Shown here: positions 7,713 to 15,237 of the stretch, piece by piece
Layout: the number at the start of each line of letters is the position of its first letter
Numbering within the stretch: position 1 is the stretch's first letter
From: CAYJXK01 sp964374115
GTDB taxonomy: Bacteria > Patescibacteriota > Patescibacteriia > Magasanikbacterales > UBA922
Assembly (NCBI GenBank): GCA_964374115.1
Contig: CAYJXK010000007.1
Coordinates: 1 to 32,981 of the forward strand
DNA: 32,981 bases
Direction: 5' to 3'
The notes under the pieces: generated by a model
Database searches by the model: none
Seen by the model: only the letters and a program-made list of their open reading frames with translations
What the model was told of the DNA's origin: nothing
Program-made: the position numbers and the translations under genes

Positions 7713-8762
7713 ATGAGAAAAAATCTCCTCGTCATCACTCAGGCAGTCGATGAACACGATTCAAACCTCGCTTTTTTTTGTTTGTGGCTTGGGCAATTTG
7801 CCGTGGAATGTGATCGTGTGTTTGTGATTGCCAATCGAGTGGGTATCTATCATCTGCCCAAACATGTGATAGTGACGTCGCTTGGAAAGGAAAAAGGATA
7901 TGGGATTCTGCGTCGGCTTCTCCGGTTTTGGCGTCTGTTGTGGGTGTTCGGCTGGCAATCAAAGGGAGTATTTGTACACATGTGTCCCGAGTATATCGTT
8001 CGTGGCGCGTGGATTCTTCGATTATTTGGGAAAAGAATCGGCTTGTGGTATCTGCATCGATCTGTGCCTCTGCATCTTCGCATTGCGTCTCTCCTCGTCC
8101 ACCGCATTTTTACTGCGCACGAAGACGGGATTCGACTCCGATCGAAAAAAATTTTGGTGACTGGGCATGGGATTGACACACGTCTCTTTTTTCCTGGAAC
8201 ACGAGAGACACCCCGGCGGGGCGTCTCTCCGTGGCGGTTTCTGACGGTAGGAAGAATAACATGTAGCAAACATATTGATGTTCTCATTGAGGTCATCGGA
8301 AAGCTCGTGAATGAGCATCAGAAAGATGTCATCCTTGATATTGTAGGCGTCCCGTATACTGATGAAGATAGAATATATGAGACGTCACTTCACACATTCG
8401 TAGAAGAACATGGGCTTCAGAGTCGTATTGACTTTATTGGAAAAAAACAGCACCATGATATGCCTGATGTGTATCGAAACACAGATCTTTTTTTGAACGC
8501 GAGTACCACTGGGGGCATTGATAAGGCAGTGCTTGAGGCCATGTCTTGTCGTATCCCGGTTATCACCTCAAACGAAGCATTTCACCGAGTATTACCGTCT
8601 GCATGTCTTTTCGAAACAGGGGATCTGGAACAAGCAATAGAAAAGGTGCTACACTATCAGGCGATTGACACACAGCTATTGCAGGATATCGTAGGAGAAA
8701 ATCATTCTATTCAAAAAACCATTCATCGGATTGTTGACGATCTTTTTCTCCATCATTCCTGA
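7713..8762 (+). CDS. GT4-family glycosyltransferase
   Basis: A 349-residue GT4 enzyme. It begins MRKNLLVITQAVDEHDSNLAFF and has a short first Rossmann half with GLWYLHRSVPLHLRIASL. The hinge VTGHGIDTRLFFPG is typical, followed by FLTVGRITCSKHIDVLIEV and the donor site NTDLFLNASTTGGIDKAVLEAMSCRIPVITS near 250-285, where the first Glu of the E-x7-E motif is replaced (GGIDKAVLE). The start lies 4 bases after the previous stop. An almost perfect 12-base palindrome (8203-8229) sits in the coding sequence and encodes the inter-domain segment RETPRRGVS, so the gene seems to have tolerated a small palindromic insertion. Confidence 0.88.
   Translation: MRKNLLVITQAVDEHDSNLAFFCLWLGQFAVECDRVFVIANRVGIYHLPKHVIVTSLGKEKGYGILRRLLRFWRLLWVFGWQSKGVFVHMCPEYIVRGAWILRLFGKRIGLWYLHRSVPLHLRIASLLVHRIFTAHEDGIRLRSKKILVTGHGIDTRLFFPGTRETPRRGVSPWRFLTVGRITCSKHIDVLIEVIGKLVNEHQKDVILDIVGVPYTDEDRIYETSLHTFVEEHGLQSRIDFIGKKQHHDMPDVYRNTDLFLNASTTGGIDKAVLEAMSCRIPVITSNEAFHRVLPSACLFETGDLEQAIEKVLHYQAIDTQLLQDIVGENHSIQKTIHRIVDDLFLHHS
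8203..8229. repeat. GC-rich palindrome inside a GT coding region
   Basis: Arms gagagacacccc (8203-8214) and ggggcgtctctc (8218-8229) pair at 11 of 12 positions around the 3-base loop ggc. The segment is in frame, in the linker between the two GT-B domains, and would be read as a similar peptide (ETPRRGVS) on either strand. It looks like a REP-type palindromic unit inserted in an open reading frame. Confidence 0.7.
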
Positions 8763-8768
8763 TTCATC

Positions 8769-9485
8769 ATGTGTATGTTTATCAAACTTTCGATCATCAT
8801 CCCGGTCTACAACGAAGAAAAAACCGTTGAACACATAATCACGCGTGTCCTTGCGGCGCCTATTGGCAATCTCGAAAAAGAAATTATTCTCGTCAATGAT
8901 GGATCGACGGATGGCACAAAAGATGTGCTTGACCGAGTACAAACGCAGTATCCTATCCGTGTGTTTCACCAGAAGCAGAATCAAGGAAAAGGCGCGGCGC
9001 TCCGACGTGGATTTGAAGAAGCAACTGGTGATATTTTTCTTGTTCAGGACGCGGATTTGGAATACTCCCCGACAGAATATCCTGTTCTTCTACAACCCAT
9101 CTTAGACGGGGACGCGGATGTCGTGTATGGGTCTCGTTTTTTGGGGAGTGCCCCGCATCGCGTTCTTTATTTCTGGCATTATGTGGGAAACAATATTTTG
9201 ACCCTTCTCTCAAATATGTTCACCAATCTCAATCTCACAGACATGGAAACATGTTACAAAGTGTTTACTCGGGATGTATGTTCCCATATTCAACTTCGAG
9301 AAAATCGATTTGGATTTGAACCAGAGTTTACCACAAAAGTGGCGCGCATTCCGAATGTCCGTATGTATGAAGTGGGTATTTCATACAAAGGACGCAGTTA
9401 TGCGGAAGGGAAAAAGATTAATTGGAAAGATGGGGTGCGAGCGATTTGGGTGATTGTGAAGTATAATGTCTGGCGGAGGGATTAG
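8769..9485 (+). CDS. GT2 glycosyltransferase, dolichyl-phosphate-mannose-synthase-like
   Basis: A 238-residue family GT2 enzyme of the DPM1/GtrB type without C-terminal membrane helices. It shows KLSIIIPVYNEEKTVEHII, the nucleotide-binding VNDGSTDGTKD, QNQGKGAALRRGFEEATGD, the metal-binding QDADLEYSPTEYP, GSRF and the acceptor-side TDMETCYKVF. Such enzymes load mannose or glucose onto a polyprenyl phosphate at the cytoplasmic face. The next two genes encode GT39-like membrane proteins, the class that uses polyprenyl-phosphate sugars on the outer face, so this trio looks like a donor-making enzyme plus its users. ATG 8769 is taken; ATG 8775 is an equally good start. Confidence 0.92.
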   Translation: MCMFIKLSIIIPVYNEEKTVEHIITRVLAAPIGNLEKEIILVNDGSTDGTKDVLDRVQTQYPIRVFHQKQNQGKGAALRRGFEEATGDIFLVQDADLEYSPTEYPVLLQPILDGDADVVYGSRFLGSAPHRVLYFWHYVGNNILTLLSNMFTNLNLTDMETCYKVFTRDVCSHIQLRENRFGFEPEFTTKVARIPNVRMYEVGISYKGRSYAEGKKINWKDGVRAIWVIVKYNVWRRD

Positions 9486-9488
9486 CGT

Positions 9489-10820
9489 ATGTTTTTTTTT
9501 CACAGATCTTCGACATTTTGGCTGATGTGGATCTTGGGGGCGACTTTTTTGGTCACGGTCGGATACGCTTTTATCCACAGAATAGAACCAGTCGTGGACG
9601 CAAAGGCCTATGATCGGATTGCCATGAATCTGGCCGAGGGATATGGATTTCGAGAAGATCGAACAAAAAGTTTTGAAGAAGATTCAGCGATGCTTCGCGC
9701 TGGCCCGGGGTACGAATTTTTTCTTGCGGGACTCTACCGTGTATTTGGATATTACTATGAAGTTGTCTGGATCGCGCAAGCCTTTCTCCACTGCGCGACC
9801 GCATACCTTCTGTTTCTTCTTGGTCGATCTCTGTTCAAGGAGAATGGCGAGAAGGTCGGTCTTTTTGCGTCTGCCATTTTTGGTTTTCATCCAGATCTTA
9901 TCGAAATTGCGGCAATGCTCATGACAGAAACATTGGCGCTGTTTTTTGTCACATTGTCTCTGTGGGGATTTGTGAGGTTGACTCAAAAAGGGCGACCTCT
10001 ATTGTGGGGGAGTGTACTCGCTGTCTCTCTCAGTATCGGTGTACTGGTACGGCCTCCTATGATTCTGTTTATCCCAGTCATCCTCTTTTGGTTTTTTTTC
10101 AAACGGCGATGGATCGCGGGGGGAGTCTTTCTTTTTCTTTTTGTTCTTTTTCTCACTCCATGGACGATTCGAAATTATCAGCACTATCACGTGTTTATTC
10201 CAACAACGCTTATTGGGCAATACAATCTCTGGATTGGGAATACACTCGAGAGCGATGGTGGACAGATTGCCTCAGGATTCAATCCGGTGATAGAGCATGT
10301 CGAAGAGTTCGGGGTCATCGCGATCAAAGAGGAAGCGCCAAAGGCCTTCCGCGCGTTTGTTCAGGCATATCCCACAAAGTTTTTCGAGCTTACATTCACT
10401 CGGTTTGTGCGATTTTTTAGTCTCATTCGGCCGATGGGATTTTGGTTTTATCAAGAAGGAATTTCTCTTGCTCTCTTCGTCGCGCTTTCAGCGAGCGCGA
10501 TTGGTTTCCTATTTGTTTTTGGTGTCGCGGGTATGATACTCTGGATACAGAGGAAGGAGCCACTCTCAAAGTATTTCTTCCTTTTTGGGATTGTCACTGT
10601 GCTGCCACTTCTTACGACCGTTGTGCAGTCGAGATATCGGTTTCCCATCTATCCATTGTTGGCGCTCACCACCGGTTACGCGATGCATGCCTTTCTCAAA
10701 AAAGAGAAAGCCGTTCAACGTGTCCTTCTTTTTACTATCGTCTTTTTTGCGCTTGTCGGTGGAATTGATATGTTCCTCTCATGGCAGATTATTATAGAAC
10801 GGATACGAGCATTACTATGA
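9489..10820 (+). CDS. GT39/PMT-like (ArnT-type) membrane glycosyltransferase
   Basis: A 443-residue multi-pass membrane protein with about ten hydrophobic segments. It has the features of GT39/PMT_2 proteins: a first extracytoplasmic loop with the acidic pair VVDAKAYDRIA (D37, D42), MTETLALFFVTLSLWG, RPPMILFIPVILFW, TPWTIRNY, and a late SRYRFPIYPLLALTTGYA segment. Family members take a sugar from a polyprenyl-phosphate carrier and attach it to lipid, protein or glycan acceptors outside the membrane. It starts 3 bases after the GT2 stop and overlaps the next gene by ATGA, so the three are translationally coupled. Acceptor unknown. Confidence 0.85.
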   Translation: MFFFHRSSTFWLMWILGATFLVTVGYAFIHRIEPVVDAKAYDRIAMNLAEGYGFREDRTKSFEEDSAMLRAGPGYEFFLAGLYRVFGYYYEVVWIAQAFLHCATAYLLFLLGRSLFKENGEKVGLFASAIFGFHPDLIEIAAMLMTETLALFFVTLSLWGFVRLTQKGRPLLWGSVLAVSLSIGVLVRPPMILFIPVILFWFFFKRRWIAGGVFLFLFVLFLTPWTIRNYQHYHVFIPTTLIGQYNLWIGNTLESDGGQIASGFNPVIEHVEEFGVIAIKEEAPKAFRAFVQAYPTKFFELTFTRFVRFFSLIRPMGFWFYQEGISLALFVALSASAIGFLFVFGVAGMILWIQRKEPLSKYFFLFGIVTVLPLLTTVVQSRYRFPIYPLLALTTGYAMHAFLKKEKAVQRVLLFTIVFFALVGGIDMFLSWQIIIERIRALL

Positions 10821-12262
10821 TATCTTCTTTTTTACAAGACACAAAAAGAAATACGATTTTTTTATTTTTATTTTTTCTCCTTATTTTTTTGAGTACATGG
10901 CGATTGGCATATAGTCCTGCCACGTGGTTTGACGAAGGTATCAACATGGGAATCGCGAAGAGTCTGGCCGAGTATGGGGTGTACAGTCTCGAGACATCTC
11001 CAGGCGCATTTGTCGCGGAGCGGCAATTTTTGATTACCACCAATTATCCATTATTGTTTCCTGTCGCACTTTCACTCAAATTATTTGGGATCAATCTGAC
11101 CGCAGCGAGGATTCCATCAGTGGCGTATCTCATTACGTTCGGTCTGCTTTCCTATGTCGTGGCAAATAAATTTTTCAAAGACAAAAATGCCGCTCTTTTC
11201 ACTTTGGCGTTACTGGTGACATTTGCTCCTTTATATGGAAATGGAAAAGGAGTGCTGGGCGAAGTGACTGGCCTTGCATATCTTCTCGCTGGACTTTTGG
11301 CGCTTCCACGTATCTTTCATATCAAACGGCTCCTCCTTTCGGGTTTTTTGTTTGGTTTGAGCATCGCGGCCAAACCTTTTTTTCTTCTTCTTATCCCAGC
11401 AGTGTTTCTTGGTGAGTGGTATGGGGCCAAACGATATAGAACTCCGTTTTGGAAAAGAATTTGTCTGATCGCAACAGGGGCGATTCCGCCACTGTTCGGC
11501 TGGCTTTGGTCAATTATTCCCGCGTTTTCTTTTGCCGGAATTGTGAGCGCACTTCACTATTATTCCAATTCGTACGCGGCCGGAGATTTTCGAACACTCA
11601 TCATTTCAAATCTTGCTCGTTTTGTCACCGAATCAACCCCGCTTCACTTTTTGGTTCTCTTTTTATTTTCTCTTCTTTTCTGGATTCGTCGATGGCGAAA
11701 AAAAATTTTGGAAAGCCATGATGTGATTCTGGCCGCGTTTATCATTCTCAATTTTTTGTGGTATTTGAAGACGCCAGGATGGTATCGTTATTTTTTTCCT
11801 GTCCATCTCCTTCTCTTTCTTTCATTTCCAAAGGCGTTGTGTGATTTTTTTCACACATACAAAAAAATCGCGTATACCACGATTATAGGTCTTATTTTAT
11901 TTCAGTCCGCGCATCTTATCACGCGTCGGAGCGATCCGCTGTATTATTCAGAAGAGGTCGTTCAGTTTTCAGACATAATACGACGAGAAGTTCCTATCCA
12001 GTCTGACCTATTTGTCATCAATGCGCCGAGTCTCTCTTTTCTTCTTGAGCATCAAAATGTGTATCAGTTTTTGCAGGTCAATCCATCACGATTTTTTGGG
12101 AGACCGAATCTTTTTTCTTCCGATCAGAACCGTTTTTCCTATGTCGTGACCGGTGGTTCGCTTGACGGAATTGCGATGCGGGATGTCACTGAACAACTTG
12201 GCGAATCGTATGATGTCGTAGAACAGGAGGGGCACTACACGCTCTACAAGAAGAGAGGCTAA
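10817..12262 (+). CDS. GT39/PMT-like (ArnT-type) membrane glycosyltransferase
   Basis: A 481-residue multi-pass membrane protein, second of a GT39-like pair. After the first membrane segment comes the catalytic-type loop SPATWFDEGINMGIAKSLAEYG (D39, E40), then TTNYPLLFPVALSLKLFGINLTAARIPS, typical of ArnT-like enzymes that consume polyprenyl-phosphate sugars. The C-terminal third is soluble-looking (VFVINAPSLSFLLEHQNVYQ onward). ATG 10817 overlaps the preceding stop (ATGA) and is preferred over ATG 10781, which would add 12 charged residues encoded inside the previous gene. It is the last gene of the first + strand block; a convergent non-coding gap follows. Confidence 0.82.
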   Translation: MISSFLQDTKRNTIFLFLFFLLIFLSTWRLAYSPATWFDEGINMGIAKSLAEYGVYSLETSPGAFVAERQFLITTNYPLLFPVALSLKLFGINLTAARIPSVAYLITFGLLSYVVANKFFKDKNAALFTLALLVTFAPLYGNGKGVLGEVTGLAYLLAGLLALPRIFHIKRLLLSGFLFGLSIAAKPFFLLLIPAVFLGEWYGAKRYRTPFWKRICLIATGAIPPLFGWLWSIIPAFSFAGIVSALHYYSNSYAAGDFRTLIISNLARFVTESTPLHFLVLFLFSLLFWIRRWRKKILESHDVILAAFIILNFLWYLKTPGWYRYFFPVHLLLFLSFPKALCDFFHTYKKIAYTTIIGLILFQSAHLITRRSDPLYYSEEVVQFSDIIRREVPIQSDLFVINAPSLSFLLEHQNVYQFLQVNPSRFFGRPNLFSSDQNRFSYVVTGGSLDGIAMRDVTEQLGESYDVVEQEGHYTLYKKRG

Positions 12263-12320
12263 GAGTCGGTCTCACAAATCCATATTCTCCTGCAAATCAT
12301 ACCTGTTGGCTCCAAACTGT

Positions 12321-12339
12321 GTATTGCTCGTCGCAATAC
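12321..12339. other. Perfect 7-base-pair hairpin in convergent gap
   Basis: Arms gtattgc (12321-12327) and gcaatac (12333-12339) with loop tcgtc, 58 bases after the stop of the GT39-like gene and just before the larger structured element. There is no T-run, so it is not a standard intrinsic terminator, but it may stop readthrough from either side. Confidence 0.5.
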
Positions 12340-12343
12340 TATC

Positions 12344-12550
12344 GAACTCATAGCGAGTTGTCCCTCCGCATCGTCACAATTTCTTTTTTCTTCCCTCCAA
12401 AACCCGCACGCGCAAAACTCAAACAGCATCATAGCCACCCACAACGCTCTCTACACGCCTGTTTTGCCCCTGAGCATTGGAGGCACAAAAAAAAGGAATC
12501 ATGGCCATGCTTCATACAGCGGATACTGCATGGAAATTTGCTATGAGTTC
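12344..12550. repeat. 207-base structured element (contains copy 2 of the 109-base repeat)
   Basis: This element fills most of the 370-base gap between convergent genes. Outer arms gaactcatagc (12344-12354) and gctatgagttc (12540-12550) are perfect 11-base complements. A second helix pairs the T-run segment 12378-12389 with the A-run segment 12489-12500 (11 of 12 pairs, one wobble). A third pairs gcaaaac (12412-12418) with gttttgc (12461-12467). The same order of helices, T-run on the 5' side and A-run on the 3' side, and an AAAC-C/T-CGC motif after the T-run, occur in the elements at 14379 and 22256. Its 3' half (12438-12546) repeats bases 1-109 and its 5' part (12367-12408) recurs at 29612. 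The triplet atc flanks both ends. Outside the element the gap holds only the small hairpin at 12321. Confidence 0.8.
12438..12546 (+). repeat. 109-base direct repeat, copy 2
   Basis: Identical to bases 1-109 except one position. The two copies are in the same orientation and bracket the whole first gene block, so recombination between them would delete or duplicate about 12.4 kb holding nine glycan genes. Confidence 0.92.
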
Positions 12551-12632
12551 ATCCAGTATTACTCCTCGCTCCGCGCAGTTTTTGCTCAAAATGTATGATT
12601 TTCGCGATGAAAGAGACTGGTGAGACAAGCGC

Positions 12633-13361
12633 TTATAAATACGCGCCTTTCCGATCGCGGTTCCAAATGTGGATGACTTCTCGAATCATCTGTGGCGCGT
12701 CTCTTCGAATTGCGAGATTTGAGTGACCGATGTTTCGAAGTGAGACAGGGATTTCTTTTACGGTAAAACCAGTTCGAAGCGTGGCCAGAATGATTTCCAC
12801 GTCAAACGAATAGCGATCAATGGTCAATTTGGGGAGGATGGCATCCATGACCTCTTTTCGTATGGCTTTGAGACCCGCGAGTGTGTCTGTGAACCGAATC
12901 GGAAGAAGGAATCGGATGAACCACGAATAAATGATATGCGCGAGACGTCTTGGCGGAGATGGTTTTTCATCTCGCTCCCCGGTGGGAAGATTTCGATTCG
13001 CAATAATGAGATCTGCTTGCCTCGATGAAAGCATGGTGAGCATCGTCCGGATAGGTTTGGCAGTATATGGAAGATCCGCATCCGTAAAAAAGATGTATGT
13101 TCCTTGCGCTTTTTGCATGCCTTCGCGCACGGTGTATCCTTTTCCTTTATTCACTGTTCTGTCAATAAGGGAAAGCGTGGGCCAGATTTCCATTTTTTTT
13201 TGGATAATATGTACTCCTTCTCGTTCCCCACCGTCGTTCACCACAATCACTTCTGCCTGTATTTGTTCTGTGTGTAAAAAATTCATCAGTGTGTCGATGG
13301 TTTCTGCTATATTCTTACTATCACGGTAGATAGGAATAATGATGGAAGCATTGAGGGGCAT
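12633..13361 (-). CDS. GT2 glycosyltransferase (DPM1-like)
   Basis: A 242-residue GT2 enzyme, the only gene on the minus strand. It has ASIIIPIYRDSKNIAETI, VNDGGEREG in the nucleotide site (the usual GSTD is replaced), TVNKGKGYTVREGMQKAQG, the metal-binding TDADLPYTAKP, ANRNLP and the acceptor-side DTLAGLKAIRKEV. The pattern is that of polyprenyl-phosphate hexose synthases without membrane helices. It has its own promoter (13393-13421) with the -10 box about 32 bases from the start codon, and is divergent from the SDR at 13439 and convergent with the 10817 gene. Being alone on this strand, it may have been inserted separately. Confidence 0.9.
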   Translation of the reverse strand: MPLNASIIIPIYRDSKNIAETIDTLMNFLHTEQIQAEVIVVNDGGEREGVHIIQKKMEIWPTLSLIDRTVNKGKGYTVREGMQKAQGTYIFFTDADLPYTAKPIRTMLTMLSSRQADLIIANRNLPTGERDEKPSPPRRLAHIIYSWFIRFLLPIRFTDTLAGLKAIRKEVMDAILPKLTIDRYSFDVEIILATLRTGFTVKEIPVSLRNIGHSNLAIRRDAPQMIREVIHIWNRDRKGAYL

Positions 13362-13392
13362 ACCCTTGTTTTTTTATGGTTATTCGGCTACT

Positions 13393-13421
13393 ATTGTAGC
13401 TATATTCGCCTGTCTCGTCAA
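13393..13421 (-). promoter_or_regulatory. Sigma-70-type promoter for the minus-strand GT2 gene
   Basis: On the minus strand TTGACG (13421-13416) and TACAAT (13398-13393) are separated by exactly 17 bases, each matching the consensus at 5 of 6 positions. The -10 overlaps a short palindrome gctac-tatt-gtagc, which could be an operator. Transcription would start about 25 bases before the ATG at 13361. Confidence 0.7.
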
Positions 13422-13438
13422 TCCTAACATTTCTGTAT

Positions 13439-14365
13439 ATGAAGATCCTGATTACAGGAGGAGGAGGTTTTCAAGGGAGCCATCTGGCAGAATTTCTTGT
13501 GACATTGGGTCACAGCGTCTCTATCTTTAATACCTATTCAGATACGTCACTGAAAAACCTCTCTGCGATTCGTGATCGAGTGACAGTGATTTGGGGGAGT
13601 GTGACAGACGCTGAGGCAGTGGACAAGGCAGTTCGGGGCCAGGATATAGTGTATCATCTCGCGGCGCACATCAATGTTGACGAATCACTCAAAGACCCGC
13701 TCATTTTTTTTCATGCGAATATCCTTGGAACATATCATATCCTTGAAGCAATCCGTAAAAACGGCGGTCGTCTTATTTTTACCTCCACGTGTGAAGTGTA
13801 TGGTGATGGCCACGATCTCGCGGATGGAGAGATGCTCACCGAGTCATCAGAAATGCGGCCCAACAGTCCATACGCGGCATCCAAAGCAGCCGCGGATCGG
13901 ATTTGTCACTCCTATTTTAAGTCTTTTCATCTTGATGTGACGATTGTTCGCCCGTTTAATATTTTTGGGGAAAGACAAAAAAGTGGCGCATTTGGCGCGC
14001 TCATTCCGAAATTAGTCAGTCGCGCCATGCGAGGCGAAGATCTGGTCGTGTATGGTGATGGAATAACAATGAGGGATTATTTACATGTGAGTGATATTAT
14101 TCAGGGGTATCATCTGGTTCTCAACGCTCCGGCGCTCAAAGGCAGAGTGATTAATTTTGCAAGTGGCGTGAATGTGCAGATCAAAACGATTGCTCTCTAT
14201 ATTGCCGAGAAATTTGGTGTCCGTGTTGTGCATGAGGCGCCGCGCCCGGGAGAAGTATCTCGTTTCCCCGCGGGTATTTCTTTCGCGAGAAGTCTTGGTT
14301 TTGCTCCTCGAGTGAATATTTGGGAGGGGATTGATCGGTACATTGAATGGGTCAAGAAGCAATAA
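13439..14365 (+). CDS. NDP-sugar epimerase/4,6-dehydratase-like SDR
   Basis: A 308-residue extended SDR. Cofactor motif TGGGGFQGSH starts at residue 6, followed by IVYHLAAHINVDESLKDP, then T117-C118-E119 in STCEVYG, Y145-A-A-S-K149, RPFNIFGERQK and a C-terminal substrate half with YGDGITMRDYLHVSDI. The T-x-E triad next to the catalytic Tyr/Lys is the signature of NDP-sugar 4,6-dehydratases (TDE in RmlB, TSE in GDP-mannose dehydratase) more than of 4-epimerases, though Cys in the middle is unusual. It could make the 4-keto-6-deoxy sugar needed by the RMD-like enzyme at 3652. The upstream 78 bases to the divergent gene hold the promoter region; no Shine-Dalgarno is evident. Confidence 0.85.
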   Translation: MKILITGGGGFQGSHLAEFLVTLGHSVSIFNTYSDTSLKNLSAIRDRVTVIWGSVTDAEAVDKAVRGQDIVYHLAAHINVDESLKDPLIFFHANILGTYHILEAIRKNGGRLIFTSTCEVYGDGHDLADGEMLTESSEMRPNSPYAASKAAADRICHSYFKSFHLDVTIVRPFNIFGERQKSGAFGALIPKLVSRAMRGEDLVVYGDGITMRDYLHVSDIIQGYHLVLNAPALKGRVINFASGVNVQIKTIALYIAEKFGVRVVHEAPRPGEVSRFPAGISFARSLGFAPRVNIWEGIDRYIEWVKKQ

Positions 14366-14378
14366 TATCAGGATTTAC

Positions 14379-14548
14379 ACGCTTGCCATCGGCATTCACC
14401 TCTCTTTTTTTTCGCTCAGAAACTCGCGTCCTTTGATGACCAGTGATACGCCCTGCAACCACACACTTCCGCAACGGACGTATCACCTCGCTCACACAGT
14501 CTTCACTCAGAAAAAAGAGGGGTGAACGCCTCTTTGAGGGGCAAACGT
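14379..14548 (+). repeat. Structured intergenic element, full copy A (candidate leader RNA)
   Basis: A 170-base element between the SDR stop and the next gene's ATG (14564). Stem 1 pairs 14379-14387 with 14540-14548 (8 of 9). Stem 2 pairs ttcacctctctttttt (14395-14410) with 14511-14526, all 16 positions with one G-T wobble. Stem 3 pairs gtgatacg (14443-14450) with cgtatcac (14479-14486) and closes a 28-base loop beginning ccctgcaacc. A small hairpin in the 3' linker (gcctctttgaggggc) competes with stem 1 for the same GGC. Copy C at 22256 shares the loop and linkers but has different bases in the stems that still pair. A GTG at 14522 lies inside the element and is rejected as a start. Confidence 0.85.
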
Positions 14549-14563
14549 ATACGTCCTCTAAAT

Positions 14564-15229
14564 ATGTCAATGTTATCTTTTTTCAAAGAGTTGTGGCGTG
14601 GAAAAGATCTCTATCGCGTTCTCATGAATGAATGTTGTCGTACTCATGAAATACAGGGGTTGGTCGTGGACATTGGCAGTGGCAAGACGCTCGCGAGTTA
14701 TCATCGATTTTTGCGTCGTGCCGCGAACGCACGTATCGAGTGTATTGATCTCGGATTTCATGAGAAAGGAAACGTGGGCCAGAAAGTAGTAGACATTGAA
14801 GAAGCGCCTCTCCCATACACTCCCGGATCGGTAGACACCGCGCTTCTTTTTAATGTGCTTGAACATGTGTCTCATCCTGAAAAAGTTCTTTCAGATGTTT
14901 TTCGTATATTGCAGACCGAAGGCGCGCTTTTTGGAGCAGTTCCGTTTCTCGTGCAATATCATCCGGACCCGCATGACTATTGGAGATATACAACGGAAAC
15001 ACTCGGGCGACTCTTTCGTGAGGCAGGATTTTTGAAGGTAGAGATTATGCCATTTGGTCGTGGGCCATGGAGCGCTGGGTTTTCTCAGGTCGAACATGTA
15101 TTACCCAAAATCGTACGCCTACTCTGTGTGCCGTGTATTTTTTTTCTTGATCGAATCGTGGTGCGATGCCGACCCGCGCTTGGTGTTCAGCGATTTCCTT
15201 TGGGTTATTTTTTTGTGGTACGAAAATAG
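14564..15229 (+). CDS. Class I SAM-dependent methyltransferase
   Basis: A 221-residue Rossmann methyltransferase of the Methyltransf_11 type. Motif I is VVDIGSGK (residues 34-41), with an acidic residue after the next strand (CIDLGF), a motif PGSVDTALLFNVLEHVSHPEKVLSDVFRIL, and VPFLVQYHPDPHDYWRYT, a segment seen in glycan-cluster methyltransferases. It probably methylates a sugar or modifies a lipid-linked intermediate. Start: ATG 14564 (or 14570). The open frame runs upstream to GTG 14522 only because element A happens to be open. The gene begins 15 bases after element A, suggesting the element is its leader. Confidence 0.83.
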   Translation: MSMLSFFKELWRGKDLYRVLMNECCRTHEIQGLVVDIGSGKTLASYHRFLRRAANARIECIDLGFHEKGNVGQKVVDIEEAPLPYTPGSVDTALLFNVLEHVSHPEKVLSDVFRILQTEGALFGAVPFLVQYHPDPHDYWRYTTETLGRLFREAGFLKVEIMPFGRGPWSAGFSQVEHVLPKIVRLLCVPCIFFLDRIVVRCRPALGVQRFPLGYFFVVRK

Positions 15230-15237
15230 TTCGATCT

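Noticed and set aside
12259..12444. Peptide sharing CGFWREEKRN between the 12344 element and 29567-29851 on the minus strand
   Set aside because: The shared reading is explained by the nucleotide repeat; the frames have no start signal or similarity beyond it.
14522..14563. GTG start extending the 14564 methyltransferase
   Set aside because: The extension would lie inside the structured element; family members start at the Met-Ser/Met-Leu just downstream.
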